DNA of 64,000 nt from Pseudomonas benzenivorans (GCF_900100495.1 NZ_FNCT01000009.1:169829-233828), one strand, 5' to 3'; shown: positions 1 to 9,023, numbered from the stretch's first letter. Translations and numbers: made by a program. Notes: generated by a model from the sequence alone, not told the origin.

Positions 1-1
1 C

Positions 2-94
2 GGTGGCCAGGGCCCCGACCATCCGGTGCATCCGGCGATCCACGAAACCCGCTACATCAAGAGCCTGACCTGCCGCCTGCTGCCCAACAGCTAG
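2..94 (+). CDS. 3' end of an unidentified gene
   Basis: Only the last 30 codons are inside the window, read from base 2 to the TAG at 92-94. The visible peptide ends in TRYIKSLTCRLLPNS. I do not recognise the family from so short a tail. The reading is favoured because the codons are GC-rich at the third position and the stop is followed by two hairpins that could end transcription. It could be unrelated to the ABC operon that starts 324 bases downstream. Confidence 0.45.
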   Translation, partial: GGQGPDHPVHPAIHETRYIKSLTCRLLPNS

Positions 95-99
95 GTCGG

Positions 100-177
100 C
101 TGAGGTTTCGCTGCGGGCCGCATCGAAACCTCGGCAGCCCCTAAGCGCCTGCACCTGCCGAGTACGTGTCGGCAGGT
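100..177 (+). terminator. Two hairpins downstream of the partial gene
   Basis: Two perfect 9-bp inverted repeats follow the first stop codon: GAGGTTTCG at 102-110 with CGAAACCTC at 124-132, and ACCTGCCGA at 153-161 with TCGGCAGGT at 169-177. Neither is followed by a clear T-run, so these may be weak or Rho-dependent ends, or dispersed repeat hairpins. In the rest of the gap up to 418 I see no gene, only the ribosome-binding region of the next one. Confidence 0.4.
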
Positions 178-418
178 ACCTTCCCCCTCCCTGCGGTGTT
201 ACCTCCGCCCCCATCCGCCTCGCGCAAATCCCGGGCTGGGCTAGGCTTGATTAGAGGGGCCGAGCGTCGCTACGCGATCGCGATGGAGTGGCGTACTAAT
301 TGCTTTGTGCCACTGCCATAACAGCCGCACGTCCCCCGCGGGACGGGACGGTTGACTTGAGCGGTCAGGCCAAGGCCATGCGCCGGATGCCTGTTTTGAT
401 GGGGAGCTGGGGAGGGCT

Positions 419-1537
419 ATGGCTGAGCAGGCGGGGGACAAACCGTTCCTACAATTCACCAACGTGAAGAAGACCTACGACCACCGCACCCTGGTGGTCA
501 AGAACTTCAACCTGGATGTGGCCAAGGGCGAATTCATCACCCTGCTCGGCCCCTCCGGCTCGGGCAAGACCACCTGCCTGATGATGCTCGCCGGCTTCGA
601 GGACGTGACCAGCGGCGAAATCCTGATCAACGGCCGCTCGGTCACCAGCATCGCGCCCTACGCGCGCAACATCGGCATGGTTTTCCAGCAGTACGCGCTG
701 TTCCCGCACATGACCATCCGCGAAAACCTCGCCTACCCGTTGAAGATCCGCAAGAAGCCGAAAGCGGAGATCCGCGCCAAGGTCGACGAGTACCTGGCCC
801 TGGTCGAGCTGCAGGCCTTCGGTGGCCGCTATCCCGGCCAGCTCTCCGGCGGCCAGCGCCAGCGCGTCGCCCTGGCCCGCGCGCTGATCTTCGCCCCGGA
901 CATCGTGCTGATGGACGAACCGCTCGGCGCCCTCGACAAGAAGCTGCGCGAGCAGATGCAGTTCGAGATCAAGCGCCTGCACGACCAGCTCGGCTTCACG
1001 GTGATCTACGTCACCCACGACCAGACCGAAGCGCTGACCATGTCCGACCGCATCGCGGTGTTCAACAACGGCATCGTCCAGCAATGCGCGCCGCCCCACG
1101 TGCTCTACGAGCGCCCGGCCAACCTGTTCGTCGCCGACTTCATCGGCGAGAGCAACAAGCTCAAGGGCGTGATCGCCTCGGTCGGCGACGACCGCGTCAG
1201 CGTGCGCCTGGACGACGGCGCCCAGGTCAGCACCCTGAAAGCCAATTGCACCGAGGTCGGCCTGCCGACCACGGTCTCGATACGCCCGGAAAAGCTCACC
1301 TTCACCGACCGCCTCGGCAGCGCCGGCAATCAGGTCAAGGCGCGCTACATCACCCGCCACTACGTCGGCGAGTACATCCGCTATCACTTCGAGACCAGCG
1401 ACGGCACCGAGCTGGTGGTGAAGAACATGAACGACAGCTCGGCGCCGCAGTTCAGCGCCAACGACGAGGCCGTCCTGGCCTGGCTGCCCCAGGACAGCCA
1501 GGCCCTGGATCGACCGGACGCGTCGGCGACGTCCTGA
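419..1537 (+). CDS. Polyamine-type ABC transporter ATP-binding protein (PotA-like)
   Basis: 372-residue cytoplasmic ATPase that would power import of a polyamine-like substrate by the three genes that follow. Visible motifs: Walker A GPSGSGKT at residues 44-51, Q-loop Gln90, signature LSGGQ at 142-146, Walker B IVLMDE at 162-167, and the H-loop near residue 201. The C-terminal 130 residues form the TOBE-type regulatory region usual in PotA/FbpC ATPases. The ATG at 419 is preceded by GGAGGG, though the spacing is short. The order ATPase, binding protein, permease, permease on one strand indicates an operon. As I recall, the P. aeruginosa PA0323-PA0326 transporter lies in the same neighbourhood. 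The substrate (spermidine, putrescine or another amine) cannot be read from the sequence. Confidence 0.9.
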   Translation: MAEQAGDKPFLQFTNVKKTYDHRTLVVKNFNLDVAKGEFITLLGPSGSGKTTCLMMLAGFEDVTSGEILINGRSVTSIAPYARNIGMVFQQYALFPHMTIRENLAYPLKIRKKPKAEIRAKVDEYLALVELQAFGGRYPGQLSGGQRQRVALARALIFAPDIVLMDEPLGALDKKLREQMQFEIKRLHDQLGFTVIYVTHDQTEALTMSDRIAVFNNGIVQQCAPPHVLYERPANLFVADFIGESNKLKGVIASVGDDRVSVRLDDGAQVSTLKANCTEVGLPTTVSIRPEKLTFTDRLGSAGNQVKARYITRHYVGEYIRYHFETSDGTELVVKNMNDSSAPQFSANDEAVLAWLPQDSQALDRPDASATS

Positions 1538-1608
1538 CCGGCCGTTACCCGCGCAGCCGAGCCCCCCCACAGGCTTGAACAACACCAACAGGCAAATGGA
1601 GCACGACG

Positions 1609-2682
1609 ATGTCTAGATCAACGACGACAAGCTTTTCCGCATTCGCCCTGGCTGCGGCACTGGCTACGGCATCCATCGCCGCCAGCGCCGAGGACAGCCT
1701 GACCGTGGTGTCCTGGGGTGGCGCCTATGGCGCGGCACAGAAGAAACACGTCATCGACCCCTACCAGAAGGACAGCGGGGTCAAGGTGCTGTTCGAGGAC
1801 TATTCCGGCGGCGTGGCCGAGATGAAGGCCCAGGTCGAGTCCGGCAACATCCAGTGGGACGTGGTCGACCTCGAGGTGATCGACCTGGAGCGGGCCTGCT
1901 CCGAGGGCCTGCTCGAAGTGATCCCCCAGGACATCCTGCCGCCCGGCGTGGACGGCACCCCCGCGGCGCAGGACTTCATCCCCGAGGCGCTGGCCAGCGA
2001 GTGCGCGGTCGGCAATATCGTCTGGTCGGTGGTGTTCGCCTACAACGAGAAGACCATCGGCGGCACCAAGGCCGCGACCATCGCCGACTTCTTCGACACC
2101 GCCAAGATTCCCGGCAAGCGCGCCATGCGCAAGCGTCCGCAGGTGAACATGGAGTGGGCGCTGCTGGCCGACGGCGTGGCGCCCAAGGACGTCTACGAGG
2201 TGCTGGGCACCCCGGAAGGCCAGCAGCGCGCCTTCGACAAGCTGGCCACGATCAAGAAGGACATCGTCTGGTTCGACTCCTGGTCGCAGGCCCCGCAGCT
2301 GCTCAACGACGGCGGCGCGGTGCTGGTGCAGTCGGCCAACGGGCGCTTCTACGACGCCATCCGCCAGGAAGGCAAGCCATTCGTCATCGTCTGGGACGGC
2401 CACGTCTACGACCTCGACGCCTGGTCGGTGCTCAAGGGCTCGCCGAAGAAGGATCTGGCCTTCAAGTTCATCGCCTACGCCACCGGTTCCAAACCGTTGG
2501 CGGGTATGCCGGACGTGGCCTACGGGCCGACCCGCAAGTCCTCCATGCCGCTGGCCGACCAGTCCGCCGCGCCGCACCTGCCCACCGCGCACCTGGATAA
2601 AGGCATCCAGGCCGGCTCGGAGTTCTGGGCCGACTACGGCGAGTCCCTCGGCGAGAAGTTCAACGAGTGGCTGCTGAAGTAA
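1609..2682 (+). CDS. Periplasmic polyamine-type substrate-binding protein (PotD-like)
   Basis: 357 residues. It starts with a Sec signal peptide: a basic start, a hydrophobic stretch at about 10-22, and a likely cleavage after ASIAASA near residue 27. The mature N-terminus, LTVVSWGGAYGAAQKKHV, is typical of the COG0687 (PotD/PotF) binding proteins, which have two alpha/beta lobes. It would capture the substrate in the periplasm and deliver it to the permeases encoded next. It lies 71 bases after the ATPase gene and before the two permeases, so it is probably co-transcribed. It is only distantly similar to the SpuD-type protein at 46411-47505, which suggests a different ligand. A repeat hairpin follows the stop and may stabilise the mRNA of the binding protein. 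Confidence 0.88.
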   Translation: MSRSTTTSFSAFALAAALATASIAASAEDSLTVVSWGGAYGAAQKKHVIDPYQKDSGVKVLFEDYSGGVAEMKAQVESGNIQWDVVDLEVIDLERACSEGLLEVIPQDILPPGVDGTPAAQDFIPEALASECAVGNIVWSVVFAYNEKTIGGTKAATIADFFDTAKIPGKRAMRKRPQVNMEWALLADGVAPKDVYEVLGTPEGQQRAFDKLATIKKDIVWFDSWSQAPQLLNDGGAVLVQSANGRFYDAIRQEGKPFVIVWDGHVYDLDAWSVLKGSPKKDLAFKFIAYATGSKPLAGMPDVAYGPTRKSSMPLADQSAAPHLPTAHLDKGIQAGSEFWADYGESLGEKFNEWLLK

Positions 2683-2692
2683 CCCGCAATGG

Positions 2693-2727
2693 CCCCTCTC
2701 CCCCTGGGAGAGGGGTTGGGGTGAGGG
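2693..2727. repeat. Dispersed palindromic repeat (CCCCTCTCCC type)
   Basis: The hairpin CCCCTCTCCC (2693-2702) with GGGAGAGGGG (2706-2715) is followed by TTGGGGTGAGGG. A copy in the opposite orientation is at 12145-12184 and a weaker one at about 24851-24903. It sits between the binding-protein and permease genes of the importer, a position where a stem-loop often protects the upstream message. Confidence 0.65.
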
Positions 2728-2760
2728 TATCGGCCCCGCCACAAGCCTCGGAGTAACACC

Positions 2761-3993
2761 TTGTCATCCCTGACCACCAGCGAAGCCGGCCAAGCCGCCA
2801 GCGCCCGCAGCAAGAAACGCCTGACCGCCTTCCTGTTCGTGGTGCCGTTGCTCGCCTTTATCCTGCTGACCTTCGTTGCGCCCATCGGCAGCATGCTCTG
2901 GCGCAGCGTGCACCACCCGGCCGTGGCCGAACTGATTCCGCTGACCCTGGCCGAACTGCAGCGCTGGGACGGCAAGGACACCCCCGATCGGCAGACCCTG
3001 GAGGTGTTCGTCCGCGAGCTGCATGAGCTGGACCAGCAGCGCCTGTCCGGCAAGCTGGCCGAGGAGTTCAACCGCGCCTACACCGGCATGTCCAGCGTGG
3101 TCAAAGCCAGCGCCCGGCGGGTCGGCCGCCTGGATGCCGACGAGCTGCAAGACAAGGGCGCCGAGACCCTGCTGCAGGCCCACCGCAACTGGAGCAGCGC
3201 GCAAGTCTGGTACGCCATCCAGCGCGCCGGCCAGGTCTACACCTACGACTACTACCTGACCGCCCTGGACCTGGAGCTGCACCCGGAGCAGGGTATCCAG
3301 GTGCGCGAAGACACGCAGATCTACCTGCAGCTGTACAGCAAGACCCTGAACATGGCGCTGGTCATCACCCTGTTCTGCGCCCTGCTCGGCTACCCGCTGG
3401 CCTACTACCTGGCCGGCCTGCCGGAAAACCGCGCCAACCTACTGCTGGTGCTGGTGCTGCTGCCGTTCTGGACCTCCCTGCTGGTGCGCACCACGGCCTG
3501 GATCGCGCTGCTGCAGACCAACGGGGTGATCAACTCCTTCCTGCTCAGCAGCGGCCTGATCGGCGAGCCCTTCGAGATGCTCTACACCTCGTTCGCCACC
3601 GTGATCGCCATGACCCATATCCTCCTGCCGTTCATGATCCTGCCGCTGTACAGCGTGATGCGCGGCATCGACCCCAGCTACCTGCGCGCCGCCCTGTCGC
3701 TCGGCGCCAAGCCGATCCCGGCCTTCGCGCGAATCTACTTCCCGATGACCCTGCCCGGCCTCAGCGCCGGCGCGCTGCTGGTGTTCATCATCTCGGTGGG
3801 CTACTACATCACCCCGGCCCTGGTCGGCGGCACCGACGGGCAGATGATCAGCAACATCATCGCCTTCCACATGCAGCGCTCGAACAACTGGGAGCTGGCC
3901 GCCGCGCTCGGCTCGTTGCTGCTGGCGCTGATCCTGATCCTCTACTGGCTGTACGACCGCTTCGTCGGCGCCAGCAACATCAAGTTGGGCTGA
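2761..3993 (+). CDS. Polyamine-type ABC transporter permease with long periplasmic insertion (PotB-like)
   Basis: 410 residues, longer than the usual 285-310 of PotB-type permeases. TM1 is at about 22-47. A largely hydrophilic, helix-prone region of roughly 135 residues follows (about 50-185), then the usual five membrane helices starting near LNMALVITLFCALLGYPLAY. The EAA-type loop contacting the ATPase lies around RAALSLGAKPIPAFARIYFP. The start is the TTG at 2761, with GGAG at 2750-2753. The gene ends 2 bases before the next permease, so the two are co-translated. The insertion lies between TM1 and TM2, on the periplasmic side, and could contact the binding protein. I believe long forms occur in related Pseudomonas proteins, but cannot confirm it here. 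Confidence 0.87.
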   Translation: MSSLTTSEAGQAASARSKKRLTAFLFVVPLLAFILLTFVAPIGSMLWRSVHHPAVAELIPLTLAELQRWDGKDTPDRQTLEVFVRELHELDQQRLSGKLAEEFNRAYTGMSSVVKASARRVGRLDADELQDKGAETLLQAHRNWSSAQVWYAIQRAGQVYTYDYYLTALDLELHPEQGIQVREDTQIYLQLYSKTLNMALVITLFCALLGYPLAYYLAGLPENRANLLLVLVLLPFWTSLLVRTTAWIALLQTNGVINSFLLSSGLIGEPFEMLYTSFATVIAMTHILLPFMILPLYSVMRGIDPSYLRAALSLGAKPIPAFARIYFPMTLPGLSAGALLVFIISVGYYITPALVGGTDGQMISNIIAFHMQRSNNWELAAALGSLLLALILILYWLYDRFVGASNIKLG

Positions 3994-3995
3994 GC

Positions 3996-4847
3996 ATGAG
4001 CAAGATTCCCGCTTACTTCGGCTTCTGGCACCGCTTCGGCGCCTGGCTGCTGCAGGTCAGCTCCTGGCTGGTGCTGCTGTTCCTGATCCTGCCGATCCTG
4101 GTGATCGTGCCGCTGTCGTTCAACGTCGAGCCGTTCTTCAGCTTCACCGAAGGCATGCTCACCCTGCAGCCCGAGGCCTATTCGCTGCGCTGGTACCGGG
4201 AAATCTTCAACGACCCGAAGTGGCTGCTGGCGATCCAGAACAGCTTCCTGATCGGCATCCTGGCCACCGTGATCGCCACCGCGCTCGGCACCTGCGCCGC
4301 CGTGGGCCTGGCCCGCGATGACATGCCGCAGCGCCGCTTCATCACTGCCCTGCTGCTGTCGCCGATGATCGTGCCGCTGATCATCACCGCCGCCGGGATG
4401 TTCTTCTTCTATTCCAACCTGGGCCTGGCCGGCAGCTACCTGGGGGTGATCCTGGCCCACGCCGCCCTCGGCACGCCCTTCGTGATCATCACGGTGACCG
4501 CCACCCTGACCGGCTTCGACTATTCCCTGGCGCGCGCCGCGCTGAACCTCGGCGCCACGCCGCTGCGGGTATTCTTCGACATCATCATGCCGCTGATCCG
4601 CCCGGGGGTGATTTCCGGCGCGCTGTTCGCCTTCATCACCTCCTTCGACGAGGTGGTGGTGATCCTGTTCATGGCCGGGCCCCAGCAGCGCACCATCCCG
4701 CGGCAGATGTTCTCCGGCCTGCGCGAGCAGATCAACCCGAGCATCCTGGCCATCGCCACCCTGCTGATCCTGGTGTCCATCGCCCTGCTGGTGACCATCG
4801 AACTGCTGCGCCGCCGCGCCGAACGCCTGCGCAGCGCCGAAGACTGA
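3996..4847 (+). CDS. Polyamine-type ABC transporter permease (PotC-like)
   Basis: 283-residue inner-membrane permease, the usual PotC length, with six predicted helices. The first is LLQVSSWLVLLFLILPILVI. The ATPase-contact loop is around ARAALNLGATPLRVFFDIIM. It should form a heterodimeric channel with the preceding gene product. Its ATG begins 2 bases after the stop of the upstream permease. It is the last gene of the four-gene importer operon and is followed by a GC-rich hairpin. Confidence 0.88.
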   Translation: MSKIPAYFGFWHRFGAWLLQVSSWLVLLFLILPILVIVPLSFNVEPFFSFTEGMLTLQPEAYSLRWYREIFNDPKWLLAIQNSFLIGILATVIATALGTCAAVGLARDDMPQRRFITALLLSPMIVPLIITAAGMFFFYSNLGLAGSYLGVILAHAALGTPFVIITVTATLTGFDYSLARAALNLGATPLRVFFDIIMPLIRPGVISGALFAFITSFDEVVVILFMAGPQQRTIPRQMFSGLREQINPSILAIATLLILVSIALLVTIELLRRRAERLRSAED

Positions 4848-4861
4848 GCACCCGGCTGGGC

Positions 4862-4894
4862 AAGCCCGCCTGTCCGCGGGCGGGCGCCGGGCTT
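4862..4894 (+). terminator. Hairpin after the importer operon
   Basis: AAGCCCG at 4862-4868 pairs with CGGGCTT at 4888-4894. An alternative inner stem is GCCCGCC (4864-4870) with GGCGGGC (4879-4885). Only a short T-run (TTT at 4893-4895) follows. It lies 14 bases after the PotC-like stop codon and is a plausible operon terminator. Confidence 0.55.
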
Positions 4895-5092
4895 TCGCCG
4901 CCGCGCCCGCTGGGCTTAGAATCCCCTCCCTCCTGCCCGACCCCAGGCGGACTCCTGAGCCCCGGCCGAGCCAGCGCAGACCCCGCGCCAACCTCCGCCC
5001 CAGCCCTGCAAATGGTCACTTCCGTTTGCCAGCGGCGCGCGGCGCGCTCAACATACGCACATAACCTGATTAGCCCCGCAGGACTGACCGCC

Positions 5093-6931
5093 ATGCCCGA
5101 TTACCGCTCGAAAACCTCCACCCACGGCCGCAACATGGCCGGCGCCCGCGCCCTGTGGCGCGCCACCGGGATGAAGGACGAGGACTTCAAGAAGCCGATC
5201 ATCGCCATCGCCAACTCCTTCACCCAGTTCGTGCCCGGCCACGTGCACCTGAAGGACATGGGCCAGCTGGTCGCCCGCGAGATCGAGCGCGCCGGCGGCG
5301 TGGCCAAGGAATTCAACACCATCGCCGTGGACGACGGCATCGCCATGGGCCACGACGGCATGCTCTATTCGCTGCCGAGCCGCGAGATCATCGCCGACTC
5401 CGTGGAATACATGGTCAACGCCCACTGCGCCGACGCCATCGTCTGCATCAGCAACTGCGACAAGATCACCCCCGGCATGCTGATGGCCGCCCTGCGCCTG
5501 AACATCCCGGTGGTGTTCGTCTCCGGCGGGCCGATGGAAGCCGGCAAGACCAAGCTGGCCAGCCACGGCCTGGACCTGGTCGACGCCATGGTGGTGGCCG
5601 CCGACGATTCCTGCTCCGACGAGAAGGTCGCCGAGTACGAGCGCAGCGCCTGTCCGACCTGCGGCAGCTGCTCCGGCATGTTCACCGCCAACTCGATGAA
5701 CTGCCTGATGGAAGCCCTCGGCCTGGCTCTGCCGGGCAACGGCTCGACCCTGGCCACCCACGCCGACCGCGAGCAGCTGTTCCTGCGCGCCGGACGCCTG
5801 GCGGTGGAGCTGTGCCAGCGCTACTACGGCGAGAACGACGAGTCGGTGCTGCCGCGCAACATCGCCAACTTCAAGGCGTTCGAGAACGCCATGAGCCTGG
5901 ATATCGCCATGGGCGGCTCGACCAACACCATCCTGCACCTGCTGGCCGCGGCCCAGGAAGGCGAGGTGGCCTTCGACCTGCGCGACATCGACCGGCTGTC
6001 GCGCAAGGTGCCGCAGCTGTGCAAGGTGGCGCCGAACATCCAGAAGTACCATATGGAAGACGTGCACAGAGCGGGGGGCATCTTCAGCATCCTCGGCGAA
6101 CTGGCCCGCGGCGGCCTGCTGCACACCGACGTGGCCACGGTGCACAGCCCGAGCATGGCCGATGCCATCGCCCAGTGGGACATCACCCAGACCCAGGACG
6201 AGAAGGTGCACACCTTCTTCAAGGCCGGACCGGCCGGCATCCCGACCCAGGTTGCATTCAGCCAGGCGACCCGCTGGCCGAGCCTGGACGACGACCGCGC
6301 CGAAGGCTGCATCCGCAGCGTCGAGCACGCCTATTCCCAGGAGGGCGGTCTGGCCGTGCTGTACGGCAATATCGCCCTCGATGGGTGCGTGGTGAAGACC
6401 GCCGGGGTGGACGAGTCGATCCATGTGTTCGAAGGCAACGCGAAGATCTTCGAGAGCCAGGACGGCGCCGTGCGCGGCATCCTCAATGACGAGGTGAAGC
6501 CGGGCGATATCGTGATCATCCGCTACGAAGGCCCGAAAGGCGGCCCGGGCATGCAGGAAATGCTCTACCCGACCTCCTACCTGAAGTCCAAGGGCCTGGG
6601 CAAACAGTGCGCCCTGCTCACCGACGGGCGCTTCTCCGGCGGCACCTCGGGCCTGTCGATCGGCCACGCCTCGCCGGAAGCCGCCGCCGGCGGCGCCATC
6701 GGCCTGGTGCGCGACGGCGACAAGGTGCTGATCGACATCCCCAAGCGCAGCATCAACCTGCTGGTCTCTGACGAGGAACTGGCCGCACGCCGCGTCGAAC
6801 AGGACCAGAAGGGCTGGAAGCCGGCCGCCCCGCGCGCGCGCAAGGTGACCACCGCGCTCAAGGCCTACGCCCTGCTCGCCACCAGCGCCGACAAGGGCGC
6901 GGTGCGCGACAAGGCGCTGCTCGACAGCTGA
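5093..6931 (+). CDS. ilvD: Dihydroxy-acid dehydratase
   Basis: 612 residues. Dehydrates 2,3-dihydroxy-isovalerate and 2,3-dihydroxy-3-methylvalerate to the 2-keto acids in valine, isoleucine and pantothenate synthesis. Iron-sulfur cluster cysteines are seen at Cys122 (CISNCDKITPGM) and in CPTCGSCSGMF (Cys187, Cys190, Cys193). The C-terminal substrate region contains TDGRFSGGTSG. The reading frame is open from 5012, but the start is placed at the ATG at 5093 because MPDYRSKTSTHGRNMAGAR matches the usual IlvD N-terminus and AGGA lies about 9 bases upstream. A possible -10 hexamer, TAGAAT, is at 4917-4922, which would leave a long leader. A strong terminator follows at 6948-6981. Confidence 0.97.
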   Translation: MPDYRSKTSTHGRNMAGARALWRATGMKDEDFKKPIIAIANSFTQFVPGHVHLKDMGQLVAREIERAGGVAKEFNTIAVDDGIAMGHDGMLYSLPSREIIADSVEYMVNAHCADAIVCISNCDKITPGMLMAALRLNIPVVFVSGGPMEAGKTKLASHGLDLVDAMVVAADDSCSDEKVAEYERSACPTCGSCSGMFTANSMNCLMEALGLALPGNGSTLATHADREQLFLRAGRLAVELCQRYYGENDESVLPRNIANFKAFENAMSLDIAMGGSTNTILHLLAAAQEGEVAFDLRDIDRLSRKVPQLCKVAPNIQKYHMEDVHRAGGIFSILGELARGGLLHTDVATVHSPSMADAIAQWDITQTQDEKVHTFFKAGPAGIPTQVAFSQATRWPSLDDDRAEGCIRSVEHAYSQEGGLAVLYGNIALDGCVVKTAGVDESIHVFEGNAKIFESQDGAVRGILNDEVKPGDIVIIRYEGPKGGPGMQEMLYPTSYLKSKGLGKQCALLTDGRFSGGTSGLSIGHASPEAAAGGAIGLVRDGDKVLIDIPKRSINLLVSDEELAARRVEQDQKGWKPAAPRARKVTTALKAYALLATSADKGAVRDKALLDS

Positions 6932-6947
6932 GTCCTCTGCGGTATAC

Positions 6948-6981
6948 AAGAAGCCCGACGAAGTTGTCGGGCTTCTTGTTT
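6948..6981 (+). terminator. Rho-independent terminator of ilvD
   Basis: Perfect 12-bp stem AAGAAGCCCGAC (6948-6959) / GTCGGGCTTCTT (6966-6977) with a 6-base loop, followed by GTTTT. It starts 17 bases after the ilvD stop. Confidence 0.9.
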
Positions 6982-7023
6982 TAGCCTGTTTTCCACCCTG
7001 GCCCCCAGCGCGAGGACGCGAAG

Positions 7024-7506
7024 ATGCTCGAGGAGCGCTCAGCCAGTCTGCGGATCGGCCTGATCGCCGACACCCACGGGCTGCTCAGGCCCGAAGCCCT
7101 GGCGCGGCTGCAGGGTTGCGACCACCTGATCCATGCCGGCGATATCGGCAAACCGGAGATCCTTGCCCAATTGCAAGCCATCGCCCCGCTCTCGGCGGTG
7201 CGCGGCAACAACGACCAAGGCGCCTGGGCCGAGGACCTGCCCACGCGCCTGCTGGTGAAGTTCGGCCGCACCGCCCTCTACGTGCTGCACGACCTGGCCG
7301 AGTTGGACATCGACCCGCAGGCGCAACGCATCGCCGTGGTGATCGCCGGCCACTCCCACAAGCCGGGCCTGGAAGAGCGCAACGGCGTGCTCTACATCAA
7401 TCCCGGCAGCGCCGGCCCGCGACGCTTTTCGCTGCCCATCGGCCTGGGCTTTCTGCACCTGGAGCAAGGCCGGGTGCGCGCGGAACTGGTCGAACTGAGG
7501 CCCTGA
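7024..7506 (+). CDS. YfcE-type metallophosphoesterase
   Basis: 160 residues, the usual size of small YfcE/MJ0936 phosphodiesterases. Metal-binding motifs: ADTHG (Asp16, His18), AGDIG, RGNND near residues 59-63 and GHSHKPG near 113-119. The product is a cytoplasmic phosphodiesterase whose natural substrate is not defined by sequence. It is a single gene on the plus strand, convergent with the membrane-protein gene that ends at 7514. Confidence 0.85.
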   Translation: MLEERSASLRIGLIADTHGLLRPEALARLQGCDHLIHAGDIGKPEILAQLQAIAPLSAVRGNNDQGAWAEDLPTRLLVKFGRTALYVLHDLAELDIDPQAQRIAVVIAGHSHKPGLEERNGVLYINPGSAGPRRFSLPIGLGFLHLEQGRVRAELVELRP

Positions 7507-7513
7507 CCCGCAC

Positions 7514-8161
7514 TCAGCTCACGCCCATATAGCGCCCGGCACGGTGATTGATCGCCAGCACCATGTTCAACGCCAGCGCGCCGAGCACCGACAGCAGCAC
7601 CTTGTCCAGCGGCACGCTGAACACCGCCGCCAGCACGATGGCCGCGTCTATGCCCATCTGCACCTTGCCGGCGCGCAGGCCATAGCGGTCCTGCAGGAAC
7701 AGCGCGAGGATGTTCACCCCACCGAGGCTGGCGCGGTGGCGGAACAGCATCAGCAGGCCGAGGCCCATGGCGAAGCCACCGAACAGCGCGGCGTAGAGGA
7801 CGTTCAGCTGGGCGAAGGCGACCCACTGCGGGGTCAGCTCGGCCAGCAGCGACACCAGGCCGACCGCACAGACCGTGCGCAGGGTGAACTTCCAGCCCAT
7901 GCGCCAGATGGCCAGGCCGTAGAACGGCAGGTTGATCAGGAAGAACGACCAGCCGAACGACCAGCCCAGCAGGTACTTGAGCAGGAAGGCCAGGCCCACG
8001 GTGCCGCCGGTCAGCAGCCCCGCATGGGCGTAGAAGGCGATGCCCAGGGCGACCATGGCGGTGCCCATCAGCAACGCCAGGGCATCCTCCCACAGCGGAT
8101 GGCGGATGATGATCGCGGCCAGGGTATCCGCCTGCGGATTATCGGACTTGACTGCAGCCAT
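7514..8161 (-). CDS. YitT-family (DUF161) integral membrane protein
   Basis: 215 residues with five or six predicted helices, including LWEDALALLMGTAMVALGIAF and VFSVPLDKVLLSVLGALALN. It contains the glycine-rich GLLTGGTVGLAFLL segment typical of DUF161 proteins. The frame is open further upstream to 8341, but the ATG at 8161 (MAAVKSDNPQ) is preferred because it begins just before the first hydrophobic segment and the longer N-terminus is low-complexity. The function of the family is unknown. It is convergent with the phosphoesterase gene. Confidence 0.8.
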   Translation of the reverse strand: MAAVKSDNPQADTLAAIIIRHPLWEDALALLMGTAMVALGIAFYAHAGLLTGGTVGLAFLLKYLLGWSFGWSFFLINLPFYGLAIWRMGWKFTLRTVCAVGLVSLLAELTPQWVAFAQLNVLYAALFGGFAMGLGLLMLFRHRASLGGVNILALFLQDRYGLRAGKVQMGIDAAIVLAAVFSVPLDKVLLSVLGALALNMVLAINHRAGRYMGVS

Positions 8162-8267
8162 GATGCAAACCTGTAGGTGCAATGGACGAGCCGTAAAGGC
8201 TAGACCACCGGGCGCCCGGGCGAATTGGCCAGGGTCAAGAAAACCGCCGGCAGGCCAATCGCCCTGC

Positions 8268-8780
8268 TCAGCGGCGTACCCAGGCCTCGAAGGCATGGGC
8301 CGGCGCATCCACAGTGGCGGGGTACTCTTCCAGGGAGTCACGCCGCCACTCGGCCTCGCTGAACGCGGGGAACCAGGTGTCGCCCTCGGGGCTCAGCGCC
8401 ACCCGGGTCAGGTACAGCCGCTCGGCCCGGGCCAGGGCTTGCCCGTAGAGCTGCGCGCCGCCGATCAGCATCAGCTCGCCGGCGCCCCGCTCGCGGGCCC
8501 ATTGCTCGGCACGCTCGACGGCCGCATCCAGCGTGGCGAAGACCTCCGCGCCTTCGAGCTGCAAGCCGGGCTGGCGGCTGACCACCAGGTTGAGCCGGCC
8601 CGGCAGCGGCCGGCCGAGGGAGTCCCAGGTCTTGCGGCCCATGATGATCGGCTTGCCCAGGGTCAGCGCCTTGAAGTGCTTGAGGTCCGCCGGCAGGTGC
8701 CAGGGCAGTTGTTTGTCGCGGCCGATCACGCGGTTCTGCGCGAGGGCGGCGATCAGGCAGAGGGGAAGGGTCTTGTTCAT
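8268..8780 (-). CDS. folA: Dihydrofolate reductase
   Basis: 170 residues. Reduces dihydrofolate to tetrahydrofolate with NADPH, restoring the folate oxidised by ThyA, whose gene is at 18583-19377. Recognised from CLIAALAQNRVIGRDKQLPW, PADLKHFKALTLGKPIIMGR, and VSRQPGLQLEG followed by a glycine-rich LMLIGGAQLY turn. The ATG at 8780 gives MNKTLPLCLIAA, the usual start; the frame is open to 8987, but that extension has no folA similarity. It is divergent from the nucleobase permease gene across a 319-base AT-richer gap. Confidence 0.96.
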   Translation of the reverse strand: MNKTLPLCLIAALAQNRVIGRDKQLPWHLPADLKHFKALTLGKPIIMGRKTWDSLGRPLPGRLNLVVSRQPGLQLEGAEVFATLDAAVERAEQWARERGAGELMLIGGAQLYGQALARAERLYLTRVALSPEGDTWFPAFSEAEWRRDSLEEYPATVDAPAHAFEAWVRR

Positions 8781-8981
8781 GGCGGCGAGGATACCGACTG
8801 CCGCGAAGGAGAGAAAGCCAACGACGGATGGGTGCGCCCCAGTGGGCACCCGATCAGTCGGTCGGTAACCTGCAGGCTCCACCCAGGGAAGGTCCGCCGG
8901 CCTTTGCCGCTGCCATTCGTCGATCTTGCAATTACTGACCAACGGGTCAGATACCAACTCCAGGCAGTTCCACGAATTTTG

Positions 8982-9004
8982 CGACAAATTCAGGAAATTT
9001 GTCG
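8982..9004. promoter_or_regulatory. Perfect inverted repeat in the folA / permease intergenic region
   Basis: CGACAAATT (8982-8990) and AATTTGTCG (8996-9004) form a perfect 9-bp dyad with a 5-base spacer. It lies in the AT-rich part of the gap between divergent folA and the NCS2 permease (8781-9099). The gap holds no gene that I can support. The dyad could be an operator for a purine- or folate-related regulator. Confidence 0.5.
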
Positions 9005-9023
9005 AATTAACGTGTCAATAAAA

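Noticed and set aside
5048..6949. A 633-codon open frame antisense to ilvD
   Set aside because: It is fully opposite ilvD, has no recognisable motifs, and is explained by the third-position GC bias of ilvD.
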